Notes: generated by a model from the letters alone, not told the origin. 64,000 nt of DNA from Spirochaetota bacterium (GCA_016933025.1 JAFGBT010000034.1:62001-126000); one strand, 5' to 3'; counted from the stretch's first letter, positions 18,701 to 26,309 are shown. Numbers and translations are program-made.

Positions 18701-21700
18701 CCGGCCGTATGGCGTCGATAACTATGGCCCTGTTGTCGGCCAGGTTCTCGCCGGTCGGGATCGCCAGGTCGGCGTCGTTGGCGTTGGTGGCAACCTGGTC
18801 TCTCAGGGTCGCGCCGTTGAGCTGGATGTCCGATACGTTCAGGTCGGGGCTCGACTGGCCCGCTGCCACGATATAGGTGCCGGTGGCCGTGGTCGAGTTG
18901 TTGATGGTGCTGATTTGTATCAATCCTCCGGTGTCGAGCTCGATGTCGAGCGTGCCGCCGCCCGCGAGGGTCACGGGCTTGCTGAAGGTGAGCGTCACCT
19001 CTATGTTCTCGCCGGTCCCGAAGGTTCCGTTGGCATGGCCGGAATTTATCTCAGTAATTGTCGGTTGCACGCCGTCGATATCGATGCTCTTCGGGTCGGT
19101 TGTGTTGTCGGCGATGTTCTGGCCGGCAGGGAGTGTTATCGGTTCGGCGATGGCGTTCGGGTTGTTCGCAACCGTGTCCACCAGCGTGGAGCCCGCGCCG
19201 AGCGCGATCCCGGTCACCGACAGGTCCGCGGCGGAGGTGGTGTCGCCGTACGCGACCGTAAAGGTCGCGCTGGTCGTGTCTGCCGGTCCGAAGGACGGGA
19301 CGTTCACGGTGATCGGCGTGCCGCCGTTTTCGGCGTTCAGGGTCACATCCATGCCATTCAGGCCGTTCAGGATAACGTTTCTGTTAAACCCGAGCGTTAT
19401 GTTGATGACCGAGCTGTAGCCGTACTCGCCGCTCGCCGTGGTCGAGGAGATCATGGAGACGGCCGGCAGTATGCCGTCGATAAAGATTTCGTTGCTGTCC
19501 GCGAAGTTCTGGCCGCCCGGAATGGTAAAGACCGCCATGGCGTTCGGATTGACCGTGCAGGCGTCGCTCAAAATAGCCGTGCCCGTGAGGGCCGCGCCGC
19601 TCACGTCAAGTTCCACCAGGCTGCCCAGCGAGCCCGTGACGTCGCCTGCGCTCACCGTGTAGGTGACGCTCGCCGACGAAACCGGCGTGCCGAAGGTCGG
19701 GATGGTGACGACCACCGGCGTAACGCCGTTGACCGCGTTCAGGGTCAGGGCGAGCCCGCCCGTCCCGGTCAGGGTGACCGGCTCGCTGAAATTGACCGTT
19801 ATCGCGATGTTGCTGCCGGTGCCGTACGTGCCGTTCGGCGGTGTCGCCGAGGTCACCGACGCAATGGTCGGCAGGATGCCGTCGACGATCACGTTGGCGG
19901 TGTCTTCGATGTTGTTGTCGGCCGGTATGTTGAGGTCCGCGTTGTTGCCGGCCGCGTCCACGAGGGTGGCGCCGGAGCTCAAGCCCGCCCCTGATGCGCT
20001 GAGACGGTTGCCCGGAGCCGCGACATTAGGCGTCATATCGCCGGTGCTTACCGTGAAGGTCTTGTTCGCGAGGGTTCCGGAAAAATCGGCCGGATCGAAG
20101 CTGACTTCCAGCGGCGTTCCGCCGTTGGTTGCGTTCAGGGTCACGTCGAGGGTGCCGCCGGCAAGGGTGACCGCTTTGCTGAATTGCAGTCTGATATTCA
20201 GGGTCGACCCGATTCCGTACCGGCCGTCGCCCGTGGTGCAGGCGACTCCGGTGATGGTCGGGAGTATGCCGTCAATTTCTATGTTCCTCTGTGCCGCGCC
20301 CGCGTCAGCCATGTTGGTCGGCACGGCGAAATCCGTCATGGTGTTCGGGTTGGTGTCGCAGTCGTCGATGAGCGTCGAGGTCCCGGCAAGGGCCACGCCG
20401 CTGACCGACAGGTCAGACCCGCCCGTGGTGTCGCCGACGGCCACGTTGTAGTTGACGCTGACGCTGCTCGCGTACCCGCTCAGGGCCGCCACCGGGATGT
20501 TCAGGACTATAGGCGAACCGCCGTTGGTCGCGTTCAGGGTGACGTCCAGCCCGCCCGCGCCGGTCAGCATCACCGGCTCGCTGAAGGTCAGGGTAACGTT
20601 AACGATGTCGCCGCTGCCGTACAGCCCTGAGGCGGTCGTCGACCGGGCCGACAGGATCGTCGGCCGCACGCCGTCGATGACGATGTTGCTGGCCGAGAAA
20701 TTATCGTCCGGTATGCCGCTTACGAAGGGATATCCCAGGCTGTTTTGAAGAACCGACCCGCCGAGGAGGGTAAAGCTATCCGCCTCCAGGTCGGCGCTCG
20801 TATTGCCCGATGCCACAGTGTAGGTGCCCGATGCCGTGTGCGGCCCGACCGTGAGCGCGAATGGAGCGATATGGACGACTCCGCCCGAATCAAGGGTCAG
20901 GTCCATGCCGCCGCCGGCGGTGAGTTCAGTCGCGTCGAAGAATTCGATGGTCACCGGTATTGCCGAACCAATGCCATACGTGTTGTTCGGAGCGGTAGTG
21001 CTGACGCTCTTGATGCTCGGGCTCGTGCCGTCGATGATTATGTATTTTGAGTCGTAAGGATCCTCGAGGTCATTGTCATCTATGTTCTGGTCTGACGGAA
21101 ATGTAAAGACCGTCATGTAGTTGCCCGCATCGTCGTAGGGCGCGGAGCCGGCTGCGGCAATGCCTGTAACGACAAGGTGATCTCCTGAAGTAGAGTCATT
21201 ATTGTTAATTAAATAAGTTGTGCTTACCGACGTAACGCCGCCGATATTTGCGATCTTAAGTGTTTCAATGGGCATTGTTGGAGGCGGGGGGTAGCCGTTG
21301 AGGGGATTCAACGTAACTTCGAGGTAGTGATCGGTTGGATTTCCGTTTAAAGTTACCCTCTTGCTGAAGTTCAGGGTAATGTCGATACTTGCTCCGGTGC
21401 TGTATACAGTACCGCCTGGGATATCGCCGGTGCTTGATGATGCTACTGAAGTGATGATAGGCCGTATGCCATCGATGTAGATCCCAGGTTCCTGGTCGCC
21501 TATGTTATTTCCGGCGGGCGGCAGTGCCACGCGCACGCTCAGGTTTTCAACCGTATCGACAATGCTGGCCCTGACCTTCCTGATAGAGACCGCGTTCAGC
21601 TTCTCATCCTCTGTCGTCATTCCTTCGGTTATAGTGAGGAATCCGGTGAACGAGGTGTTTCTCTGCTCGAACTCGTCGGTCGGTGCGGTGATCTGCACGG

Positions 21701-22055
21701 TCTGGCCCGTGGAAAGTCTGACATCAATCCTGCCTTTAGAAAATATAACGTTGTCGCTGAAGGTTACGATAACAGGCAGCTCGGCCCCCGTATCGGCGGT
21801 AATGCCGTAGCCGCCCGGCCTTGGATTTGATTGAATCGACGTTACGAAAACATCCGAATATTTTCTTCCGAATAGCAGGAAGAGGAGCATGTTGTCCTTG
21901 TCCTTGCCTTCCAGGGATTCGAATATTTTGCCGTTGCACCCGGCCATTGAGGCTGCCGAGAATGCGGCGATGAGGCCGATTGCTATTATCCTTCGAAACA
22001 GGGAAAACCAGGCCCTGATCTGTTTCATGAATCCGGAGATTGATTGGCGAGTCAT
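12792..22055 (-). CDS. 3087-aa giant lipoprotein with about 16 Ig-like repeats, cassette 3
   Basis: An N-terminal basic/hydrophobic segment ends in lipobox Met-Ala-Gly-Cys, then Asn-Gly-Lys-Ile-Phe. Residues about 70-2090 contain about 16 repeats of 110-125 aa, each with an 'ITS(V/I)TS(S/T)T..G.YG....I.(V/I)T(V/I).FS..V.L' opening. Most close with 'LRDA.GN.ADL..PA.QN.AD..(D/A)I.(I/V)D'. These are bacterial Ig-like repeats typical of very long surface adhesins. A 'DTDGDGHIDYYRI' element near residue 2090 opens a middle region of three less regular beta domains. From about 2590 comes the Cys-rich C-terminal module shared with cassette 2, including 'NGNMANRF.PDG', 'GCGPDNENGRGLFVNGTIG', 'LFITGGKS' and a final 'FRQRND'. 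It follows its barrel gene by 57 bp. It is probably surface-anchored; role in adhesion or cell contact is inference. Confidence 0.92.
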   Translation of the reverse strand: MTRQSISGFMKQIRAWFSLFRRIIAIGLIAAFSAASMAGCNGKIFESLEGKDKDNMLLFLLFGRKYSDVFVTSIQSNPRPGGYGITADTGAELPVIVTFSDNVIFSKGRIDVRLSTGQTVQITAPTDEFEQRNTSFTGFLTITEGMTTEDEKLNAVSIRKVRASIVDTVENLSVRVALPPAGNNIGDQEPGIYIDGIRPIITSVASSSTGDIPGGTVYSTGASIDITLNFSKRVTLNGNPTDHYLEVTLNPLNGYPPPPTMPIETLKIANIGGVTSVSTTYLINNNDSTSGDHLVVTGIAAAGSAPYDDAGNYMTVFTFPSDQNIDDNDLEDPYDSKYIIIDGTSPSIKSVSTTAPNNTYGIGSAIPVTIEFFDATELTAGGGMDLTLDSGGVVHIAPFALTVGPHTASGTYTVASGNTSADLEADSFTLLGGSVLQNSLGYPFVSGIPDDNFSASNIVIDGVRPTILSARSTTASGLYGSGDIVNVTLTFSEPVMLTGAGGLDVTLNATNGGSPIVLNIPVAALSGYASSVSVNYNVAVGDTTGGSDLSVSGVALAGTSTLIDDCDTNPNTMTDFAVPTNMADAGAAQRNIEIDGILPTITGVACTTGDGRYGIGSTLNIRLQFSKAVTLAGGTLDVTLNATNGGTPLEVSFDPADFSGTLANKTFTVSTGDMTPNVAAPGNRLSASGAGLSSGATLVDAAGNNADLNIPADNNIEDTANVIVDGILPTIASVTSATPPNGTYGTGSNIAITVNFSEPVTLTGTGGLALTLNAVNGVTPVVVTIPTFGTPVSSASVTYTVSAGDVTGSLGSLVELDVSGAALTGTAILSDACTVNPNAMAVFTIPGGQNFADSNEIFIDGILPAVSMISSTTASGEYGYSSVINITLGFNRNVILNGLNGMDVTLNAENGGTPITVNVPSFGPADTTSATFTVAYGDTTSAADLSVTGIALGAGSTLVDTVANNPNAIAEPITLPAGQNIADNTTDPKSIDIDGVQPTITEINSGHANGTFGTGENIEVTLTFSKPVTLAGGGTLDIELDTGGLIQISTINNSTTATGTYIVAAGQSSPDLNVSDIQLNGATLRDQVATNANDADLAIPTGENLADNRAIVIDAIRPVITSIESSTDPGRYGIGSTINVRINFSKPVTLSGTALVATMDTGGTATDTAISGDYFEATYTVASPQNSADLNVTSVDLDTATLRDAYGNDADLTLPAGQNLADNEAIVVDTTAPTISSVTSTSDNGLYGTGGTIDITINFSEPIQIVDGAGGIQVTLNAQDGGGTPITVTLYSGDVSGSSASTTYTVAPDDTTSSVDLTATGITGTGGAYVRDLCDENFNTLTDYSIPAGQNIADLKDIQVYGTTASISSITSSTADGRYGETSTINVTVNFGQSVTLSVGTLDLTLNSGASVSIDPFVGSSGSVTYTVAGGQNSADLAVSSIALGGGATLVTTSGSNPVDISVPGANFSTKNIIVDTTAPTIAYVTSSTANNTYGVTATIDVTVYFSEPVTLSGGNLEVTLETGTSDAIVTIAPFTNAGSASGTYTVAVGHTSPDLTVNTIALGSGASLVDTAANTTHAMTDFSIPGGSNLADNKAIVIDAVQPTITSITSTTDNGTYGINETVNLTINFSKDVVLTGANGMNVTINSTGTVQNIPSFALAGSAQRTYTVALNDTTSGADLTVTNIQLGSGSTLLDAYGNSADLTLPATQNLANTKDIIIDAVRPTITSITSTSTSPQTYGAGQSINITINFSKSVALVGANGLNLTINATGTVQNIPAFALAGSAQRTYTVAVNDTTSGADLTVTNIQLGSGSTLLDAYGNSADLTLPPAQNLADTRDIQVDGVRPYITEITTSTPDDTYGVTDTVNVTLTFSKDVVLAGANGLNVTINATGTDQNIPAFALAGSASFTYTVAVNDTTSGADLDVMDIQLGSGSTLLDAYGNVADLTLPSGDNLADNSSIIIDGVLPYITSVTSSTTNGTYAVNDNINITVNFSKAVALSTGTLDVVLNSGYTLHIPAFSSSTSASATYTVAAGQTTSGADLNATSPLTASGGVIVDGAGNSPANLDIPVSYNIADLKNIIIDAVAPTISSAETLDTDGDGHIDYYRITFSKAIRDESFPGCQLNSVGFSQTDWSVAGHTGTSIVMMHGTAVTFETDTPNDAVIYVRMNELSSYDTGSTPNVTTSATPGVRDTISTTGNPLAQVGTDTVIESDKAAPIIVTSSGATGTTAMTITFSEPVDQNGSAGGCNDFTSIAAYVYSDNSGGGVASISSLGGDVNTYADNNMNVILNTTLTTGDLAPTPDRIHAATGAILDMNDNPASDARNVAVTGAVSPYVLGVTSTGATTIQITFSEAVVSGTGATGAQNFSNYALIEDPVQSGCSGTGSDTVNIDTGTPIAEITPGLIYQLTTDADQCSTTTYRLTVSNVVDVNDGVVIASPNYGTFLGNERLKIAAATCNDDYTMTVQFNKPVASGTGTGGSEATNRYKFTGGRDLGTIDTATRGTTINSWVTLTHSLQQYGISYTVIGSNGIDGDGFNDAAIGSIQIVGLTQSLQAQPNDRALWTGCGPEINDFDDGPITIDPFGDASVFGYLATYHGQLYIGPNQNGNMANRFNPDGTNPVNCLFTFNEDTSTANGTGTHENTASTRDGGIAVPPFVTIGHTGCTTGTADINTGCGPDNENGRGLFVNGTIGGTEYLFITGGKSSGNNDYLYQTTDSDTTLDFSFVDLSATFDSDSISGNRGTESIVVFNNKVFWMEPGNQSYRPYFVKLNNLNAQSINNTDSVWMRIRYMTGVGQHSSSKPAYADRLGGTLFGFNDRLYMANTGSVRDVTGNDWNCAVGQTGSRCANNGGLIRTTTNDPGRCSSADNCDWTDITPTSAKFTYYFSRIIDVLADILPANRPFPAFAEYKGNLYMIRNACTTNMVNRGCDPGSSPCTDDVTCPVGNEVPQLWKCDPTNGGSDTTNPTTCEAGEWTIIAENGTTGGTNMGDTNNTHITMLITNGNYLYVGFDNTSTGLEIWRTNADSPTSAAEFAQIGGNGLGTPARYLRNFSAVSIAGTGEDTGYYFLYLSAGDNTQPLAVFRQRND
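16200..17200 (-). repeat. Near-identical tandem repeats inside the giant lipoprotein gene
   Basis: Three consecutive Ig-repeat units are almost identical at DNA level. The anchor TTGCCGTAGGCGTC recurs at 16228, 16591 and 16957, a period of 363-366 bp (121-122 codons). Other repeats in the same gene have diverged much further, so these arose by recent duplication or gene conversion. This stretch is a risk for assembly collapse. Confidence 0.85.
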
Positions 22056-22112
22056 ATGTCCCTCCTGTTATTGCCTGTATATAGGCTTAAGCGGCGCGCG
22101 CCGCCCGATAGA

Positions 22113-22910
22113 TTACTTCGTGTCTTTCACTCCCACAACCGTCGGCGAGCCGAACCGGTAGGAGACCCCCAGGGCGCCCGTGATCAGATCGCCCCGCTTC
22201 GATTCAAAGACCATCATCATGCCCGCCTCAAAGAAGAATTCGAGGTAGGGGAGCTTCTCGTTCACGTATCCGAGGCCGATGCCACCGGAAAAGGTCGGGT
22301 CGAAATCCATGCCGCCGCCGCTGACTATGGTAAGGCCGCCGCCCGCCTTGATGTAGGGCCGCACGCCGACCGGCGTGATAAACTGAAATTTGAAATATCC
22401 GATGATGGGTATAAAAAAGAGCGTCGAGGTGACGTCGGAATTAACAGAATGATACTTGAAGCCGACCGAGAGCCCGGGGCGTATCTGGAATATCTTCAGA
22501 TCCAGCGGGATAAGCAGGTCGGTGAAGACATGGCCGCCGTAGCCGAGCTGCACGTACTTGCCGATATACCCGAACGGGTAGGCGATCGAGAAACCGCCGC
22601 CGATCGCCGGCTGGAGCGCGTACAGGAGGTCTGCGCTCGATGCCTGTCCAATCTTGATATTAATCTTTTTTTTCTCCTTGACCCTCTGCTCGTCAGCCGA
22701 GAGCACCAAGTCTCGGATGAACACCGCCTTGATGACGCGCACCTGCCCTGTCTGCTGGTCCTGGATGGTGATCTCCTCGTCGTTTCTGTTGAGAAGTTTG
22801 CCGGTGACGGTCACGCCGGATTTCAAAACGATCGTTGCCGCATATAGCGAAGAGTGCAAGACCGCTACTGCCACTATCATGAACAACGCGCATATGAGGA
22901 ATTTTTTCAT
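22113..22910 (-). CDS. Outer-membrane beta-barrel protein, cassette 3 (SH3-like N-terminus)
   Basis: 265 aa with a signal peptide ending near 'SSLYAA'. The short beta module 'VLKSGVTVTGKLLNRNDEEITIQDQQ' follows, then a barrel-like domain with strand pairs such as 'YIKAGGGLTIV' and 'LEFFFEAGMMMVFESKRGDLI'. It ends 'GVSYRFGSPTVVGVKDTK'. It is a full-length paralogue of the 3520-4308 gene. Both have GGAGGGTCC exactly eight bases before the ATG. It is the first gene of cassette 3. The protein could assemble with, anchor or help export the lipoprotein encoded next to it, but the sequence gives no direct evidence of mechanism. Confidence 0.85.
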   Translation of the reverse strand: MKKFLICALFMIVAVAVLHSSLYAATIVLKSGVTVTGKLLNRNDEEITIQDQQTGQVRVIKAVFIRDLVLSADEQRVKEKKKINIKIGQASSADLLYALQPAIGGGFSIAYPFGYIGKYVQLGYGGHVFTDLLIPLDLKIFQIRPGLSVGFKYHSVNSDVTSTLFFIPIIGYFKFQFITPVGVRPYIKAGGGLTIVSGGGMDFDPTFSGGIGLGYVNEKLPYLEFFFEAGMMMVFESKRGDLITGALGVSYRFGSPTVVGVKDTK

Positions 22911-22983
22911 TTTGAGCTGGACCCTCCGAGGTTAATTTATGAGATATTTTCTCTATTTTTTCGAAATGGAACGATTCAATAAT

Positions 22984-23034
22984 ATTCTATATTAGATTCA
23001 TGAAACAGTCAATAAAAAAAACCCATCTGGGCGG
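22984..23034 (-). promoter_or_regulatory. Predicted promoter and upstream palindrome of cassette 3
   Basis: On the minus strand TTGACT (23007-23012) is 17 bp from TAGAAT (22984-22989), a good sigma-70-type match, giving a leader of roughly 70 nt to the ATG at 22910. Upstream (23021-23034) is ACCCATCTGGGCGG after a run of A/T. It corresponds to the ACCCATCCGGGTGGG element at the same relative place in cassette 1. Confidence 0.6.
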
Positions 23035-23374
23035 TAATTTTGAAAAAATTTTTGAGGCTGAAAATGTAATTATATATTTAATATATTTATTTTAATATAT
23101 TAAATATATAAAAAAGTTATAATATAACAAAAAAATAAAATATAAAAATAGTTTAAAAATGATTAATTATTTCTGAAAAATCCTTACTTGTTACTTGATA
23201 ATTAAACAATTTCAATTAATTATTCGGAAATATTATATTTAAGCAGCATAAAATATCTTGCATAAAAAAGAATTCCACCAGAATATTCAATATATTACCT
23301 TTAGCTTCAGCGCTTTTTCTTGTTTCTTGATAGAATAACGGTTAACTAACACATAACTATCATGTGAATAACAT

Positions 23375-23545
23375 TGTCATTGCGTAGAGGCCCGATGCAA
23401 TCGGGGCGACAAAGCATGCCTCGACGGAGTTTATCCCGAGCCCTTCGGCTTCGCTCAGGGTAAACTCCGTCGAGGGGCTCGGCATGACATGTCACCCTGA
23501 GCGGAGTCGAAGGGTGAGCTCGCGATGACTGAATGACCGAGCATC
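23375..23545. repeat. Intergenic palindromic repeat element, copy 1
   Basis: Nested inverted repeats: CCTCGACGGAGTTTA (23419-23433) pairs with TAAACTCCGTCGAGG (23461-23475). CCCTTCGGCTTCGCTCAGGG pairs imperfectly with the CCCTGAGCGGAGTCGAAGGG downstream. It begins with GTCATTGCG and CCCGAT/ATCGGG-type arms also seen at 28515. Similar non-coding elements are scattered in many environmental bacterial genomes. Confidence 0.75.
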
Positions 23546-23622
23546 ATTGAGAGGGTCTCTCCGAGACACGAAGCAATCCTGTCTTTGTTTATTGTTTCAT
23601 TATATTACAGCCGGGAAGTAAA

Positions 23623-25167
23623 ATGAGACGATATATCGTAATAATTGTCATTCTTTCAATAACGTTTTCATGCTCTCCGCGGGAATCGTCAGCGAAGATC
23701 AAGGCATCAAATCTCGCAGGGACCTGGTATCCGGCCGGCGCCCGGGATCTGGCGAAACAGATAGACACGCTGCTCCGCGAATCGACACATCGGAAGTCTT
23801 CAAAGGAGGGCCTGCTCTTCATACTTCCCCATGCCGGGTATGGCTATTCCGGGAAGATAGCCGCGGCCGGCTACCGGTTGATCGGGGAGCCCGGTACAAG
23901 CAGGATCGCCCCGGGCCTTATTGTTATCATGGCGCCGTCGCACTACAGATCCTTTCACGGCTGCTCCCTGATTGACGCCGAGTTTTTCGAGACACCGCTC
24001 GGCAGAGTGAAGATTGATGCGGCTGCGGCTCGGCTCCTCGGCTCCGGCAGCCTGTTCGCAAGGAACCCCGGAGCGTTTGAGCGCGAGCACGCCATCGAGA
24101 TACATCTCCCTTTTTTACAGAGGATTTTTGGCAGTAAGCTCGAATCATCCATACCCGTGCTCCCCATCCTGATCGGTGATATAGACGACGGTGAGGCGCG
24201 CACGGTCGCGCGGAAGATAGCGGCGGTCGCCGCGGGGAGGTCGCCCCTCTTTATTGTGAGCAGCGATTTCACCCATTACGGACCGCGCTTCGGGTACCGG
24301 CCCTTCAGGCACGCGGGCCCTCAGGTCACCGCGGCCAGGCTTGCCGAGCTCGACGGCGCGGCAATTGATCTCATCGTGAAGAAGGACCTTCCCGGCTTTT
24401 CAGGGTACGTTGACCGGACCGGCATAACCATCTGCGGAAGAAATGCGATACGGGTCGCGCTTGCGCTTCCGATATCAGCGTTCAGCGCGGAGAAGCTGGC
24501 CTACGACACATCGGGAAGGATAACCGGCGATTATGACAACTCGGTGAGCTACGCGGCCGTCGCCTTTTACGGCAGGCTGGAAGGGTCGGCGTCTGCCGGA
24601 GAAGCCTCCGAAAGCCTAACATCCGACGACAGATCCTTTCTCCTGAAAATCGCGCGTGACAACATCATGTCATGGATATCGAAGGGAAGGGGAATCAGGA
24701 TGTCGCCGGACCGTGCGCCGAAGAACACCATCGAGAAAAGGGGGGTGTTCGTTACCCTGAAGAAGCGGGGCGAGCTGCGCGGGTGCATCGGCTATCTGAC
24801 CGGAATCAAGCCCCTTGTCCTGGCGGTGCTCGACAATTCCTACAACGCGGCGTTCAAGGACCCGCGCTTTCCGCCGGTCACGGCCGGCGAGATGAAGAAG
24901 ACGGCAATCGAAATATCGGTCCTGACGGAGCCGGTGCCCGTCAGTTCAGTTGACGAGATACGGACCGGCAGGGACGGCCTCATCGTGGAGCGGGGGACAT
25001 ATCGGGGACTTCTCCTGCCCCAGGTGGCCGTCGAACAGGGCTGGGACCGGGACACCTTCCTCGGCCAGACCTGCCTCAAGGCCGGCCTCCCGGCCGGCGC
25101 GTGGAAGGAGCGGGAGACGAAGATCTACCGCTTCCAGGCGATCGTATTCGGCGAGAGCGGTATATGA
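23623..25167 (+). CDS. Memo-AMMECR1 fusion lipoprotein (AmmeMemoRadiSam proteins B and A)
   Basis: 514 aa combining two members of the AmmeMemoRadiSam set. Residues 1-17 are a lipoprotein signal with Cys17. Residues about 28-320 are a Memo-like domain: 'AGTWYPAG', 'PHAGYGYSG', 'APSHYRSFHG', 'SSDFTHYG' and 'ICGRNAI' carry the His and Cys residues expected for metal binding. Residues about 335-510 are an AMMECR1 domain with the hallmark 'LRGCIGYL' and 'LDNSYNAAFKDPRFPPV'. Its ATG is preceded by GGGAAG. The stop overlaps the start of the radical SAM gene by four bases, implying translational coupling. The reaction of the system is not known to me. The lipoprotein signal places this normally soluble pair outside the cytoplasm, which is unusual. 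Confidence 0.93.
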   Translation: MRRYIVIIVILSITFSCSPRESSAKIKASNLAGTWYPAGARDLAKQIDTLLRESTHRKSSKEGLLFILPHAGYGYSGKIAAAGYRLIGEPGTSRIAPGLIVIMAPSHYRSFHGCSLIDAEFFETPLGRVKIDAAAARLLGSGSLFARNPGAFEREHAIEIHLPFLQRIFGSKLESSIPVLPILIGDIDDGEARTVARKIAAVAAGRSPLFIVSSDFTHYGPRFGYRPFRHAGPQVTAARLAELDGAAIDLIVKKDLPGFSGYVDRTGITICGRNAIRVALALPISAFSAEKLAYDTSGRITGDYDNSVSYAAVAFYGRLEGSASAGEASESLTSDDRSFLLKIARDNIMSWISKGRGIRMSPDRAPKNTIEKRGVFVTLKKRGELRGCIGYLTGIKPLVLAVLDNSYNAAFKDPRFPPVTAGEMKKTAIEISVLTEPVPVSSVDEIRTGRDGLIVERGTYRGLLLPQVAVEQGWDRDTFLGQTCLKAGLPAGAWKERETKIYRFQAIVFGESGI

Positions 25168-26309
25168 AGGATCCTGATGCGTTATTCGGCAGAAGGGAGT
25201 TTCTCAGGAGAGGGGGACGGGCCCTGTGCCTGACGGCGTTCGGCTCTCAGCTCTTAGAGTCCTGTTCGGACACCTACTGCCAGTCCGGCGCTGCTTATTA
25301 CGTGAAGCCGGCGAAGATGTGGAAGAAACTCGGGGACGGCACGGTTCAGTGCCTCCTCTGCCCCAACGGCTGTCAGCTCGATGAGGGCGAACGCGGCATA
25401 TGCCGCGTGCGGAAAAATGTACGGGGGAGCCTTTTCACCGTCATATATTCACGGATTTCCGCAGCCCACGTCGACCCCATCGAGAAGAAGCCACTGTTCC
25501 ATTATCTTCCCGGCTCCACTGCTTTTTCTATAGCGACGGCGGGGTGCAACCTGTCGTGCAAGTTCTGCCAGAACTGGGAGCTCTCCCAGTCGAACCCGGA
25601 GGACCTTTCCGCGGAGCAAATCACGCCGGAGGACCTGTCACGGCGCGCACGAGCCAGCGGTTCGCGGGTGATCGCATACACCTACAACGAGCCGACGGTT
25701 CAGTTCGAGTACATCCTTGATTCAGCGGCGGCGGCCCGGCGTGCGGGTCTCAGGCCGGTTATAATATCCAACGGCTATATCCGGCCCGAGGCGGGGAAGA
25801 TGCTGGCCCGCTCCCTTGACGCCATCAAGATCGACCTCAAGGCGTTCACAAACAGGTTCTACACCGATATCTGCGGCGGCAGCCTGAGGCCGGTGCTCGA
25901 CAACCTGGTCGCGATTCACGGGACGGTGAAGTGGCTGGAGCTCGTGGTCCTCGTTATTCCGACGCTCAATGACTCGCCCGGCGAGATACGGAAGATGGCC
26001 GCCTGGGTAAGGAAGAACCTTTCCGGTGACGTCCCCATGCACTTCACCCGGTTCCATGCCATGTACAGGATCCAGAACCTTCCTCCCACGCCGGTCTCAA
26101 CGCTCGAGCGGTGCCGGCAAATCGCCCGGGACGAGGGGATCAGGTATTCATATGTCGGGAACGTGCCCGGCCACCGCTGGGAGAACACCTACTGCCATAA
26201 CTGCGGTAAAATGATAATCAGCCGCAGCGGTTTCTTTCATGTGCAAAACGACGTCCGTAACGGCGCCTGCCCGCATTGCGGCGCGAAGGTCCCGGGGGTC
26301 TGGACGTGA
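25164..26309 (+). CDS. amrS: AmmeMemoRadiSam radical SAM enzyme with a Tat-like signal
   Basis: 381 aa, starting at the ATG that overlaps the previous stop (ATGA); a longer frame exists but runs inside the upstream gene. Residues 10-16 'RREFLRR' followed by a modestly hydrophobic stretch look like a twin-arginine signal. A Cys cluster C63-x2-C66-x3-C70 and C80 is typical of this subfamily. The radical SAM motif is C128-x3-C132-x2-C135 ('CNLSCKFC'), binding a 4Fe-4S cluster and SAM. Two CxxC pairs near the C-terminus ('CHNCG', 'CPHCG') may form a zinc site. It is encoded with Memo and AMMECR1, its conserved partners. Export by Tat would be compatible with a prefolded Fe-S enzyme, but how it would obtain SAM and electrons outside the cytoplasm is unclear. 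Confidence 0.92.
   Translation: MKDPDALFGRREFLRRGGRALCLTAFGSQLLESCSDTYCQSGAAYYVKPAKMWKKLGDGTVQCLLCPNGCQLDEGERGICRVRKNVRGSLFTVIYSRISAAHVDPIEKKPLFHYLPGSTAFSIATAGCNLSCKFCQNWELSQSNPEDLSAEQITPEDLSRRARASGSRVIAYTYNEPTVQFEYILDSAAAARRAGLRPVIISNGYIRPEAGKMLARSLDAIKIDLKAFTNRFYTDICGGSLRPVLDNLVAIHGTVKWLELVVLVIPTLNDSPGEIRKMAAWVRKNLSGDVPMHFTRFHAMYRIQNLPPTPVSTLERCRQIARDEGIRYSYVGNVPGHRWENTYCHNCGKMIISRSGFFHVQNDVRNGACPHCGAKVPGVWT

Larger units (their letters stand above)
22911..23622. other. Long divergent intergenic region
   Basis: About 710 bp between the cassette 3 barrel and the Memo-AMMECR1 gene. It has three parts: the predicted cassette 3 promoter (22984-23034), about 300 bp of extremely AT-rich sequence, and a GC-rich palindromic repeat element (about 23375-23545). 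No gene was recognised. Confidence 0.6.

Noticed and set aside
18915..19994. Long plus-strand frame antisense to the 3087-aa lipoprotein, rich in Arg, Gly, Val and Ala
   Set aside because: It mirrors the Ig-like repeats on the opposite strand and has itself a repeated, low-information composition.
23040..23370. Small RNA or riboswitch in the very AT-rich gap
   Set aside because: No stable structure or conserved motif is visible; AT-richness alone is not evidence.
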